NCBI RefSeq assembly: GCF_013204845.1
Contig: NZ_JABMKY010000023.1
Span: 1 to 64,000 of the forward strand
Direction: 5' to 3'
DNA from: Paenibacillus qinlingensis
GTDB taxonomy: Bacteria > Bacillota > Bacilli > Paenibacillales > NBRC-103111
DNA length: 64,000 bases
The notes under the pieces were generated by a model, which did no database searches, was not told the DNA's origin, and saw nothing but the letters and a program-made list of their open reading frames with translations. A program made the translations under genes and the position numbers. This document shows positions 1 through 7,856 of the stretch, in pieces; the first letter of the stretch is position 1; every line of letters starts with the position of its first letter.

Positions 1-119
1 TGTTTGGTGATGATGGCGGAAGGGATCCACGCGTTCCCATCTCGAACACGACCGTTAAGCCTTCCAGCGTCGATGGTACTTGAACCGCAGGGTTCTGGGA
101 GAGTAGAACGTTGCCAAGC
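1..119 (+). rRNA. 5S ribosomal RNA
   Basis: The sequence carries the conserved 5S core (CCCATCTCGAACACG at about 37-51 and GGGAGAGTAGAACG at about 98-111). Its two ends can pair (TTTGGTGATG with CGTTGCCAAG, allowing G-U pairs). The gene begins at the window edge and appears essentially complete; the 16S and 23S genes would lie to the left, outside the window. A terminator and tRNA genes follow, as is usual for Bacillota rRNA operons. Confidence 0.95.
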
Positions 120-121
120 AG

Positions 122-147
122 AATACCCCTAGTGGGTATTTTTTTTG
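122..147 (+). terminator. Intrinsic terminator of the rRNA operon
   Basis: AATACCC and GGGTATT form a 7-bp stem around a five-base loop, followed by eight or more T. It sits directly after the 5S gene, so the tRNA genes beyond it need read-through or their own promoter. Confidence 0.8.
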
Positions 148-174
148 CCGCCTATCGATGAATTAATTGAATAG

Positions 175-252
<78 letters not shown>

Positions 253-296
253 ATTTCTTTGGTAGAGCACTCGAATGAATATGATTTATATAATTT

Positions 297-370
297 GGCG
301 GCGTAGCTCAGCTGGCTAGAGCGTACGGTTCATACCCGTAAGGTCGGGGGTTCGAGCCCCTCTGCCGCTA
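297..370 (+). tRNA. tRNA-Met (CAT)
   Basis: The acceptor arm GGCGGCG pairs with TGCCGCT, with wobble at both ends, and the anticodon CAT is at 331-333. The sequence closely resembles the elongator tRNA-Met of Bacillus. CCA is not encoded, since CTT follows the discriminator A. A CAT anticodon could also belong to initiator tRNA or Ile2, but the body matches elongator Met. Confidence 0.93.
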
Positions 371-381
371 CTTATTAATAT

Positions 382-473
382 GGAGAGATACCCAAGTGGC
401 TATAAGGGGACCCTCTGCTAAGGGGTTAGACTGCGTAAGTGGTGCGAGGGTTCGAATCCCTCTCTCTCCGCCA
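382..473 (+). tRNA. tRNA-Ser (GCT)
   Basis: This is a long-variable-arm tRNA of 92 nt including an encoded CCA. The acceptor arm GGAGAGA pairs with TCTCTCC and the anticodon GCT is at 417-419. The extended variable arm is expected for class II serine tRNAs. Confidence 0.96.
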
Positions 474-489
474 TTGCTAAATCAAATAA

Positions 490-565
<76 letters not shown>

Positions 566-643
566 TAGTACTCAAAAAAGTGGAGTGAAGCTTTTGTAGC
601 AACACGGATTACTTTTTCGGGGCTTGGTAAAGCTTTTTAACGT

Positions 644-725
644 GGAGGCTTAGTGAAGTGGCTAAACACGGCAGACTGTAAATCTGCTCTCTTCGAGTTC
701 GGTGGTTCGAATCCATCAGCCTCCA
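644..725 (+). tRNA. tRNA-Tyr (GTA)
   Basis: The acceptor arm GGAGGCT pairs with AGCCTCC (718-724). The anticodon GTA is at 678-680 and there is a long variable arm, as in bacterial tRNA-Tyr. CCA is not encoded. A 78-nt spacer separates it from the Thr tRNA, longer than the other spacers of the cluster. Confidence 0.95.
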
Positions 726-735
726 TCTCTTACAT

Positions 736-807
736 TGGGGATTAGCCAAGCGGTAAGGCAACGGACTTTGACTCCGTCATGCCAAGGTTCAAATCCTTGA
801 TCCCCAG
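736..807 (+). tRNA. tRNA-Gln (TTG)
   Basis: The acceptor arm TGGGGAT pairs with ATCCCCA and the discriminator is G. The anticodon TTG is at 768-770 within the stem ACGGA/TCCGT. CCA is not encoded. This is the last tRNA of the cluster. Confidence 0.95.
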
Positions 808-1181
808 TTCCTTTCATGAATGAGTTCACCTAGATAGAGTACCCTTTTGATAAGTTGCGAATAATGAAGCCTTCGTAGAAGGCTTTTTTTTGATTCTTTC
901 ATGCAGTAGCCAGCAAACCCTTGCGTTTGCTGGCTTTTTGCACGTATATGATCATGTTAATCAGCGCGTGCGATTTGATTTTACAGCAAATTCAGACGTT
1001 TTCTCTGAATCGAGATGCGGAAGGGCATGGTTAAGGGGAAGCGTTCAAACGGGTTTTTAACTAAGATTTTTAAAGTAGAAAACTTGAATCATGCCTATAC
1101 TTTTCACCTGATGCAAATTAGTTGATGGGAACCTACTATTAAGGACGTGGACAACACTGTTTCTCTAGACCCACACGTGTA
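808..1181. other. Gene-free stretch between tRNA cluster and CDF gene
   Basis: It holds the tRNA terminator (866-892) and a second terminator-like hairpin at 909-939, where GCCAGCAAAC and GTTTGCTGGC form a 10-bp stem followed by five T. From 940 to 1181 I see no open frame of note, no clear promoter and no riboswitch I recognise. Confidence 0.6.
866..892 (+). terminator. Terminator ending the tRNA cluster
   Basis: A GAAGCC..GGCTT-type hairpin with a TTC/GAA extension of the stem and a three-base loop is followed by eight T. It lies about 60 bases after tRNA-Gln. Confidence 0.8.
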
Positions 1182-2114
1182 GTGTCGAGTATGATTGTGT
1201 TCGACATGGATAGCGGGGTGGAAACAATAGAAAATTTATATGATGACATCAAGCAAGGTGAAAAGGGTGCTTGGTTAAGTATAATTGCTTATATATGCTT
1301 ATCGGCCTTAAAATTAACCATAGGTTACATAACAAATTCCGAGGCGCTTTCCGCGGATGGTTTAAATAACGCTACAGACATTATCGCTTCAATTGCAGTT
1401 CTAGTAGGGTTAAAAATATCCCGAAAACCACCGGATAAAGACCACCGATACGGTCACTATCGGGCAGAAACGGTAGCGGCTTTAATCGCTTCTTTTATTA
1501 TGTTTGCGGTAGGAATTCAAGTTCTCTATCAAGCATTCATTAAGTTTCGGACTCCGAATATCGAGTCTCCCGATATGGTTGCCGCATGGACGGCTGTTTT
1601 TTGCGCGATGGTTATGTACTTTGTATATGTATATAATGTTCGTCTTGCAAGGAGAATAAACAGTAAAGCGATGATGGCAGCAGCACAAGATAATCGATCG
1701 GATGCCTTTGTCAGTATGGGTGCCTTTGTTGGTATCGTTGGTTCACAATTTGGTTTACCTTGGATTGACACATTAACGGCTTTACTAGTTGGGGGTATTA
1801 TTTGTAAAACAGCGTGGGATATTTTCCGAGATTCTACGCATGCCCTTACGGATGGGTTTGATGATGCTGAACTTCAAACTATTAAACAAACGATTCGTGC
1901 CGTCCCTGGGGTGGAGAAGGTCATTGATATCAAAGCCCGTATCCATGGTAACAATAAACTGGTCGATGTGACCATTGGTGTAGATCATGAGCTTAACGTA
2001 AGTGAAAGCCATGATATTACCGAGCATATTGAAAATAGAATGCATGAACTTCATAACATATCGTATGTGCATATTCACATAGAACCTTTCGAAGTATCAG
2101 GTAGTCGAAAATAA
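1182..2114 (+). CDS. Cation diffusion facilitator (CDF) family metal efflux transporter
   Basis: A predicted proton-coupled efflux pump for divalent metals (Zn, Co, Mn or similar) in the cytoplasmic membrane. Around residues 30-220 there are about six membrane segments. The family signature appears as PDKDHRYGHYRAE between segments 2 and 3. Candidate metal-site residues are in SADGLNNATD (about 57-66) and QDNRSD on a later helix. The C-terminal 90 residues form the cytosolic ferredoxin-like dimer domain with HIHIEP at the end. The length (about 300 aa) is normal. The start is uncertain: GTG 1182, ATG 1191, ATG 1206 and GTG 1218 are all in frame and none has a good ribosome binding site. The metal cannot be told from sequence alone. 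Confidence 0.9.
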   Translation: MSSMIVFDMDSGVETIENLYDDIKQGEKGAWLSIIAYICLSALKLTIGYITNSEALSADGLNNATDIIASIAVLVGLKISRKPPDKDHRYGHYRAETVAALIASFIMFAVGIQVLYQAFIKFRTPNIESPDMVAAWTAVFCAMVMYFVYVYNVRLARRINSKAMMAAAQDNRSDAFVSMGAFVGIVGSQFGLPWIDTLTALLVGGIICKTAWDIFRDSTHALTDGFDDAELQTIKQTIRAVPGVEKVIDIKARIHGNNKLVDVTIGVDHELNVSESHDITEHIENRMHELHNISYVHIHIEPFEVSGSRK

Positions 2115-2139
2115 TCTAGGTTTCAGTAGTTACAGATCT

Positions 2140-2165
2140 AAAGGGCTGCCGGATGGCAGCCCTTT
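2140..2165. terminator. Bidirectional terminator between convergent genes
   Basis: AAAGGGCTGCC and GGCAGCCCTTT form a perfect 11-bp stem around a GGAT loop, with A and T flanks that serve either direction. It separates the convergent CDF and aldo/keto reductase genes. Confidence 0.85.
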
Positions 2166-2227
2166 ACTATTCCCCGCTCTTTTGCCGTAAACAGAACCTG
2201 TCGATGATCTTTTGAAATTATCACATC

Positions 2228-3094
<867 letters not shown>

Positions 3095-3262
3095 TTAAGT
3101 GATGTCGTATTTCCCATATTTTCTTACTTATTATGCACCAGATGACAAAGAAACCGTTATCCCATTCATGCCAAATGTTTGCCTAATCCTCTCACAACGA
3201 CTTATGTTACAGACAATTATGGATTATAATCAAATTATAAAAATAGGGACAAGGAGAATGTA

Positions 3263-4198
3263 ATGTCTGAAACCATCACTAACCAGCAGAAGGAACTCGC
3301 CAAAATCATAGAGCACTTTGCACAAAAGGACGGTGTTCACCCCACGGCTATTCCTTCCTTATTTTTCATGCGTGTCTCGCATGCAGCTGGACAAACCCAT
3401 GGTGTTTACAAGCCATCTTTTTGTATGGTAGTTCAAGGAGAGAAGGAAGTTTGGCTGGCCCAGGAACGGTTTAGGTACAGTCCTGCTGATTACCTTGTTG
3501 CATCCGTTCATTTACCCGTTACCGCACAAGTCACTGATGCCACTCCCGATGTTCCATACTTGGGTTTCAAACTTGAATTTACACCGAGTCAAATCTTAGA
3601 GCTTCTACATGATACTGAATTTCGTGTTGATCCCAAACAAACTCCGAAGCGAGCTATGTTTGTCAGCCAAATCGAATCATCTTTGTTAGATTCGGTCATT
3701 AGGTTGGCTCGTTTGCTGGATAGTCCGAAAGATATTCCGGTACTTGCTCCACTATTTACGAAGGAAATTCTGTATCGGGTGCTGCAAGGTCGGAATGGGA
3801 TGATTCTAGAGCAGCTTGTCATGGAAGGAAGCTCAACCCATCAAATCAAAGTTGCTATTGAACAAGTCATGAACAACTATGACAACCCCTTACGAATTGA
3901 AGAACTTGCCGAAATAGCGAATATGAGTATTTCCTCGTTACATAGACACTTTAAAGAAATTACTGCAATGAGCCCACTTCAATTTCAAAAACAGATCCGA
4001 TTGCAGGAAGCCAGGCGTCTATTATTAACAGAATTGGTGGATGCTTCTGAGGTTGCCTACCGGGTAGGTTACGAAAGTGCATCTCAATTTAGCCGCGAAT
4101 ATGCTCGCATGTTTGGTTATCCTCCCAAAGCAGACATGAAGCGATTGAAGGAAACCTACGACCAAGAACCCGTTAATACGGAGCAAGTAAATGTATAA
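3263..4198 (+). CDS. AraC-family transcriptional regulator (AraC_N type)
   Basis: A predicted DNA-binding regulator of 311 aa. Residues about 25-185 fit the AraC N-terminal arm/ligand domain (segments SLFFMRVSHA and SFCMVVQGEKEV are characteristic). Residues about 200-295 form the double helix-turn-helix, with LRIEELAEIANMSISSLHRHF and a second helix pair ending in GYESASQFSREYARMFGYPP. ATG is preceded by AAGGAG. Divergent from the aldo/keto reductase at 2228 with 183 bases between them, so it may control that gene and the downstream 4321-5682 pair. The effector is unknown. Confidence 0.9.
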   Translation: MSETITNQQKELAKIIEHFAQKDGVHPTAIPSLFFMRVSHAAGQTHGVYKPSFCMVVQGEKEVWLAQERFRYSPADYLVASVHLPVTAQVTDATPDVPYLGFKLEFTPSQILELLHDTEFRVDPKQTPKRAMFVSQIESSLLDSVIRLARLLDSPKDIPVLAPLFTKEILYRVLQGRNGMILEQLVMEGSSTHQIKVAIEQVMNNYDNPLRIEELAEIANMSISSLHRHFKEITAMSPLQFQKQIRLQEARRLLLTELVDASEVAYRVGYESASQFSREYARMFGYPPKADMKRLKETYDQEPVNTEQVNV

Positions 4199-4320
4199 GT
4201 ATTCTTTCGAGTGAGAGAAATAGGCAAACATTTAAGATGATCAGGATATCGGTTTCTTTTTGATTCATTGCATAATTAAATTAAGCATGGTTGAGATCAC
4301 AAGTGGAAGCAGGGGAATTC

Positions 4321-4653
4321 ATGTCAGATTCTACAAAAGAATTAACGGTTGCACAGAAAAACTTCGGAGATTTTGCACCAAAGATTGTTGAATTAACCGA
4401 TGATGTTTTATTCGGAGATATATGGAAGCGTGAAGAGCTTTCGCCGCGAGATCGCAGTTTAATAACAATATCTAGTTTAATTACTGGTGGAAATTCGCAA
4501 CAATTGAAAAATCATTTAAACTTAGCGAAACAAAACGGTCTTACAGAAGAAGAACTAATCGAAGTTATGACTCACCTTGCTTTCTATGCAGGTTGGCCGA
4601 AGGCAATGTCCGCCCTGACGGTTGCAAAAGAAGTTTTCTCGATCGAAAAATAA
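4321..4653 (+). CDS. Carboxymuconolactone decarboxylase family protein
   Basis: A small (110 aa) all-helical protein of the CMD/AhpD-like superfamily. The conserved core reads LFGDIWKREELSPRDRSLITIS, and the helix HLAFYAGWPKAMSALT is typical of this family. The CxxC pair of AhpD peroxidases is absent, so peroxidase activity is unlikely and the true reaction is unknown. I placed the start at ATG 4321 because GCAGGGG lies just upstream; an in-frame ATG at 4291 has no such signal. The next gene, an aldo/keto reductase, begins 27 bases after the stop, so the two are probably cotranscribed, a common pairing in Bacillota. Confidence 0.88.
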   Translation: MSDSTKELTVAQKNFGDFAPKIVELTDDVLFGDIWKREELSPRDRSLITISSLITGGNSQQLKNHLNLAKQNGLTEEELIEVMTHLAFYAGWPKAMSALTVAKEVFSIEK

Positions 4654-4680
4654 CTATAACGTGGGAAAGCGGTGCTTATT

Positions 4681-5682
4681 GTGGAAATTCGATCTTTAGG
4701 AAATTCAGGATTAAAAGTAACGAATCTCTGTCTGGGCACGATGACATTTGGCAATCAGGCAGACAAAAAAACCTCGTTCGAAATACTTGATAAGGCGTTC
4801 GACGCTGGAGTGAGTTTTATTGATACGGCAGATGTGTATCCCATTGGGAGGGCTTCTTATGATATCGCTGGTGCAACCGAGTCGATTATTGGGGAATGGC
4901 TAGAGCATAAACGAGACAAAGTGGTGTTAGCGTCGAAGTGTTTCGGTGCGATGGGGCCTGGTGCGAATGATCGTGGGTTGAGCAGGAAGCATATTATAAC
5001 AGCCGTCGAAGAGAGCCTCCGTCGCCTAAAAACAGACTATCTTGACCTCTATCAAGCTCATCAATTTGACCCTAGCGTACCTATGGATGAAATTTTACGT
5101 GCGTTCGACGATCTCACCACGCAAGGCAAAGTTCGCTACGTAGGTGTATCCAATTGGCGAGCTTGGCAAGTGGCGAAAGCTAACGGAATTGCTGACAGAA
5201 AAAATTATGTACGTCTAGCGAGCATTCAGCCTCGCTACAATCTTTTGTTTCGAATGATTGAGGAAGACTTGGTTCCAATGGCCCTTGATGAGGGGCTTGG
5301 CATTATCAGTTACAACCCACTTGCGGGTGGCATGTTGACGGGCCGCTACAGGAATAATGCAAGTGTGGAAGAGGGCTCTCGTTTTGGACTCGGAAACAAT
5401 GCGGGTTCTTTGTATCAGGAACGGTATTGGCAAGAGGCACAGTTTAGCGCAGTGGAAAAGTACCAGGCCTGGTGCCAAGAACGTAACTTTGATCCAGCAA
5501 CGACGGCTGTGCGATGGGTTACACAGCAACCAGGAATCACTTCCGCTATCATAGGTGCGAGTCGCGCGGAGCAATTGGACGCGAGCCTGCGTGCTGCTGA
5601 CATGGATAAGTTAACAGAACAGGAGCTAGCTTGGCTCGACGGGCTATGGTTTGCCTTACCTCGCAGGCGCGAATTTAGTTGA
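4681..5682 (+). CDS. Aldo/keto reductase
   Basis: A second aldo/keto reductase, 333 aa, from the longer subgroup with the N-terminus EIRSLGNSGLKVTNLCLGTMTFG. Catalytic residues are seen as Asp and Tyr in FIDTADVYP, Lys in VVLASKCFG and His in YQAHQFD. The cofactor loop IIGASRAEQLDASL is near the C-terminus. It is predicted to be a cytosolic NAD(P)H-dependent oxidoreductase. The chosen start is GTG 4681, because GGGAAAG sits 11 bases upstream; an in-frame GTG at 4672 would be too close to it. It follows the CMD-family gene in a likely operon. Substrate unknown. Confidence 0.9.
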   Translation: MEIRSLGNSGLKVTNLCLGTMTFGNQADKKTSFEILDKAFDAGVSFIDTADVYPIGRASYDIAGATESIIGEWLEHKRDKVVLASKCFGAMGPGANDRGLSRKHIITAVEESLRRLKTDYLDLYQAHQFDPSVPMDEILRAFDDLTTQGKVRYVGVSNWRAWQVAKANGIADRKNYVRLASIQPRYNLLFRMIEEDLVPMALDEGLGIISYNPLAGGMLTGRYRNNASVEEGSRFGLGNNAGSLYQERYWQEAQFSAVEKYQAWCQERNFDPATTAVRWVTQQPGITSAIIGASRAEQLDASLRAADMDKLTEQELAWLDGLWFALPRRREFS

Positions 5683-5709
5683 GTATTTATTATAAAGTTA
5701 TGTGTTCAG

Positions 5710-5752
5710 AGTGACTTATCTCACATACACGCGATTTCCTTCGATCTATAAT
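5710..5752 (+). promoter_or_regulatory. FNR box and class II promoter of the DoxX gene
   Basis: AGTGACTTATCTCACA (5710-5725) matches TGTGA-N6-TCACA with one mismatch. A perfect TATAAT lies at 5747-5752, 37 bases from box start to -10 start. This puts the box centre 41.5 bases upstream of the predicted start site near 5759, the position at which FNR/CRP proteins activate. Confidence 0.82.
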
Positions 5753-5783
5753 GAAATCATAAAGGACGAAGGAGTTGGTTGAA

Positions 5784-6308
5784 ATGATGAAATGGGTAAG
5801 GGAAAATAATTACGCTGCAATACTTTTGACAATCATTCGTTTGTATGTTGGTTGGGAATGGATGATAGCTGGATGGCACAAAATCACAGGTGATAAAGCC
5901 TTCGACGCTGCAGGTTATCTGAAAGGAGCCATTGCAAAACCAGTTCTAGAAAGTGGTACGACGGATCTGGTTTATGCCAATTATGTGGCTTTCTTGAAAA
6001 ATGTCGCGCTTCCGCATGTAGGATGGTTTAACGTGCTGGTTCCTTGGGGTGAGCTCTTGGTTGGTGTGGGGTTACTGCTTGGTGCTTTGACAACGGCAGC
6101 GATTTTCTTCGGCTTATTGATGAACTTCATGTATATGTTTGCTGGTACGGTTAGCTCGAATCCATGGTTAGTGCTCCTCGGGTTCATTATTATAGCAGCT
6201 GGGGCGAATGCAGGAAAATTTGGTGTGGATCATATGATTCTTCCTTACCTGCACAGATGGTTTGATAAGCTTTTAGAGGTATGCCATTTAAAAACGAAAC
6301 TCAGATGA
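5784..6308 (+). CDS. DoxX-family membrane protein
   Basis: A 174-aa integral membrane protein with four predicted membrane helices (about 14-34, 85-105, 107-130 and 133-155). It resembles the DoxX/DoxD family, with the typical LRLYVGWEWMIAGWHK-like first helix and a GELLVGVGLLLGALTTAA second helix. Family members include subunits of a thiosulfate:quinone oxidoreductase and proteins of unknown redox role, so function is not certain. ATG 5784 was chosen because GGAG lies 9 bases upstream; the in-frame TTG at 5775 abuts that site. The FNR-type promoter upstream predicts induction when oxygen is low. A strong terminator follows. Confidence 0.88.
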   Translation: MMKWVRENNYAAILLTIIRLYVGWEWMIAGWHKITGDKAFDAAGYLKGAIAKPVLESGTTDLVYANYVAFLKNVALPHVGWFNVLVPWGELLVGVGLLLGALTTAAIFFGLLMNFMYMFAGTVSSNPWLVLLGFIIIAAGANAGKFGVDHMILPYLHRWFDKLLEVCHLKTKLR

Positions 6309-6335
6309 GGTCTGCCTCCCATGTAAAATTTTGAT

Positions 6336-6380
6336 AAACCTATTCTTTTCTCTGTCGTTGAGAGGAAAATAGGTTTTTTT
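6336..6380 (+). terminator. Terminator after the DoxX gene
   Basis: AACCTATT..AATAGGTT with an inner CTCT/AGAG forms a long hairpin, followed by seven T. It isolates the DoxX transcript from mobA. Confidence 0.8.
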
Positions 6381-6393
6381 GTTGTGTATGGCG

Positions 6394-6436
6394 TGTGACA
6401 TTTTTCACTTACAGATCATCTTTTTTGGGCTAGAGT
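6394..6436 (+). promoter_or_regulatory. FNR box and promoter of mobA
   Basis: TGTGACATTTTTCACT (6394-6409) matches the TGTGA-N6-TCACA consensus at 9 of 10 positions. A -10-like TAGAGT is at 6431-6436, again 37 bases from the box start. Confidence 0.75.
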
Positions 6437-6468
6437 GACAGGTACAGGATGTAGAAAAAGGAGAAGTG

Positions 6469-7080
6469 ATGGGTATGCTTTCAGGAGTTATTTTAGCTGG
6501 TGGAGCAAACCGTCGAATGAACGGAGAACTGAAGGCATTGCTGCCATTTGGAGGGAAGCCGCTCATTGTCCGGCAGCTAGATTGTATGAGTGACATATGT
6601 GATGAATTGATTGTTGTAACCAATGATCCTAAGCCCTATCTAAACAAGGTAGACCGTTCGGTCCGAATTATTACGGATTTTTTCAGGGGACAGGGGTCCC
6701 TTGGCGGCATGCATGCCGCATTATCCCTAGCTAAACATGCTTCCGTCTGGGTCGTCGGGTGCGATATGCCCTTCATATCCAGCTCAGCTGCTCAATTGTT
6801 ATGGCAAAGAAAACGAGATGGATTTGAATCCGTTGTCCCCTTGGTAGCAGGTAGCGTGCATCCCTTGCACGGCATTTATGATCGCGCTTGCGCGCCGCAC
6901 ATCGGACGTCTCTTACAACAAGGGCAAACCTCGGTTTCCGCACTGCTGAACCATGTTTTTTGGAGTGAGTTAGGGGATCATTTTTTGCTTGAAAATGGGA
7001 TTGACTTGAGGTTTGTGTCTCAGATGAAGACCCCGGAGGACTACCAGATCATGAAGCACTTAGATACGCAGTGGAAGTAA
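6469..7080 (+). CDS. mobA: Molybdenum cofactor guanylyltransferase
   Basis: Predicted to transfer GMP from GTP to molybdopterin, making the bis-MGD cofactor used by nitrate reductase and related enzymes. It is about 203 aa, the usual MobA size. The nucleotide-binding motif is LAGGANRRMNGELKALLPFGGKPLI split across residues about 8-32, and the metal-binding motif appears as GCDMPFIS near residue 102. AAGGAG precedes the ATG at 6469 (5 bases) and the ATG at 6475 (11 bases), so the start could be either. No other molybdopterin genes and no molybdoenzyme are in the window. The FNR box upstream fits a role in anaerobic respiration. Confidence 0.9.
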   Translation: MGMLSGVILAGGANRRMNGELKALLPFGGKPLIVRQLDCMSDICDELIVVTNDPKPYLNKVDRSVRIITDFFRGQGSLGGMHAALSLAKHASVWVVGCDMPFISSSAAQLLWQRKRDGFESVVPLVAGSVHPLHGIYDRACAPHIGRLLQQGQTSVSALLNHVFWSELGDHFLLENGIDLRFVSQMKTPEDYQIMKHLDTQWK

Positions 7081-7108
7081 CGAATTATTCATGATTCTGA
7101 TTGCCAAT

Positions 7109-7151
7109 CGTGATAAAAGTCACTGTAAACGCAAGTTGATTTTCTTAAAAT
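7109..7151 (+). promoter_or_regulatory. FNR box and promoter of the ba3 oxidase operon
   Basis: CGTGATAAAAGTCACT (7109-7124) has the core GTGA-N6-TCAC. The -10-like TAAAAT is at 7146-7151, once more 37 bases from the box start. A weak cre-like sequence (GCAAGACGTTTACA, 7156-7169, three mismatches) overlaps the predicted start site; I would not rely on it. Confidence 0.72.
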
Positions 7152-7187
7152 AAGTGCAAGACGTTTACATAGTAGGGGGTGATTGGT

Positions 7188-7343
7188 ATGGATAGTCATC
7201 ACAAGCATGCACAAGTATCTGACGGAACAGATCATAAACCAGAGCCTTCCTTGCTGGGTACGTTCGCCTCGGTGTTGTTAGTAGGACTCTTCTTAGTGAT
7301 CAGTTGGGTCGCGGTATTTCTTCTATTTATATCTAGACAGTAA
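7188..7343 (+). CDS. Cytochrome c oxidase subunit IIa-like small membrane protein
   Basis: A 51-aa protein with a polar, His-rich N-terminus (MDSHHKHAQVSDG) and one membrane helix at about residues 25-48, ending in ISRQ. It has no cofactor ligands. Its size, single helix and position directly before subunit II match the subunit IIa of ba3-type oxidases, where it replaces the first helix of a normal subunit II. AGGGGGTGAT precedes the ATG. It ends 13 bases before the next gene. The call rests mainly on context and topology. Confidence 0.8.
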   Translation: MDSHHKHAQVSDGTDHKPEPSLLGTFASVLLVGLFLVISWVAVFLLFISRQ

Positions 7344-7356
7344 AGGGGACTCGCAT

Positions 7357-7827
7357 ATGCATATCCATAAACTCGAAAAAATCTGGCTAACCATTGGGAT
7401 CGTCATGTTGTTTGTATTTCTAGGCGTGCTAGGGGTTTCCGCATTTGCCATAGGAGCCAAGCCGCCAAGTGCGCATCATCATCAGATTGATCCTGCCAAG
7501 GTGACAGAAACTGCGCCTTTCGATAAGCCAGGGCTCCATCCAATCGGCAACAATGTCTATGAGGCGGTCATGACGGCATTTACGTTCGGGTATGCACCAG
7601 ACAAGATGGAGATTCCATTAGGTGCAACGATCAACTTTGTCGTGACAAGTCAAGATGTGGTACATGGCTTTGCTATCCCGGGTACGAACGTGAACATGAT
7701 GATTGTTCCGGGTGAAGTTAGTCATGTCAGTCACACGTTTACGAAGCCAGGTGAGTATCTGATTCTGTGCAATGAATATTGCGGCGGTGCACACGAGTAT
7801 ATGAAAACAACGATTATTGTGAAGTAG
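7357..7827 (+). CDS. cbaB: ba3-type cytochrome c oxidase subunit II
   Basis: A 156-aa membrane-anchored CuA subunit that accepts electrons from cytochrome c and passes them to subunit I. Residues about 9-32 form a single membrane anchor. The outer cupredoxin domain follows with the CuA ligands His in VVHGFAIPG, both Cys in CNEYCGGAHEYM, and the His and Met of the same motif. The length is that of the short ba3-type subunits, not the longer caa3 type. AAGGGG precedes ATG 7357. The stop is just before the subunit I gene. Confidence 0.93.
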   Translation: MHIHKLEKIWLTIGIVMLFVFLGVLGVSAFAIGAKPPSAHHHQIDPAKVTETAPFDKPGLHPIGNNVYEAVMTAFTFGYAPDKMEIPLGATINFVVTSQDVVHGFAIPGTNVNMMIVPGEVSHVSHTFTKPGEYLILCNEYCGGAHEYMKTTIIVK

Positions 7828-7856
7828 TCTAGGTGTACAGAAAGGTGGAAGACAGC

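Noticed and set aside
566-643. Possible decayed tRNA in the long spacer between tRNA-Thr and tRNA-Tyr
   Set aside because: There are GGCTTGGTAAAGC-like pieces, but no acceptor or T-arm pairing can be built.
7156-7169. cre site at the ba3 oxidase promoter
   Set aside because: GCAAGACGTTTACA has three mismatches to the consensus; it is mentioned only as a weak possibility.
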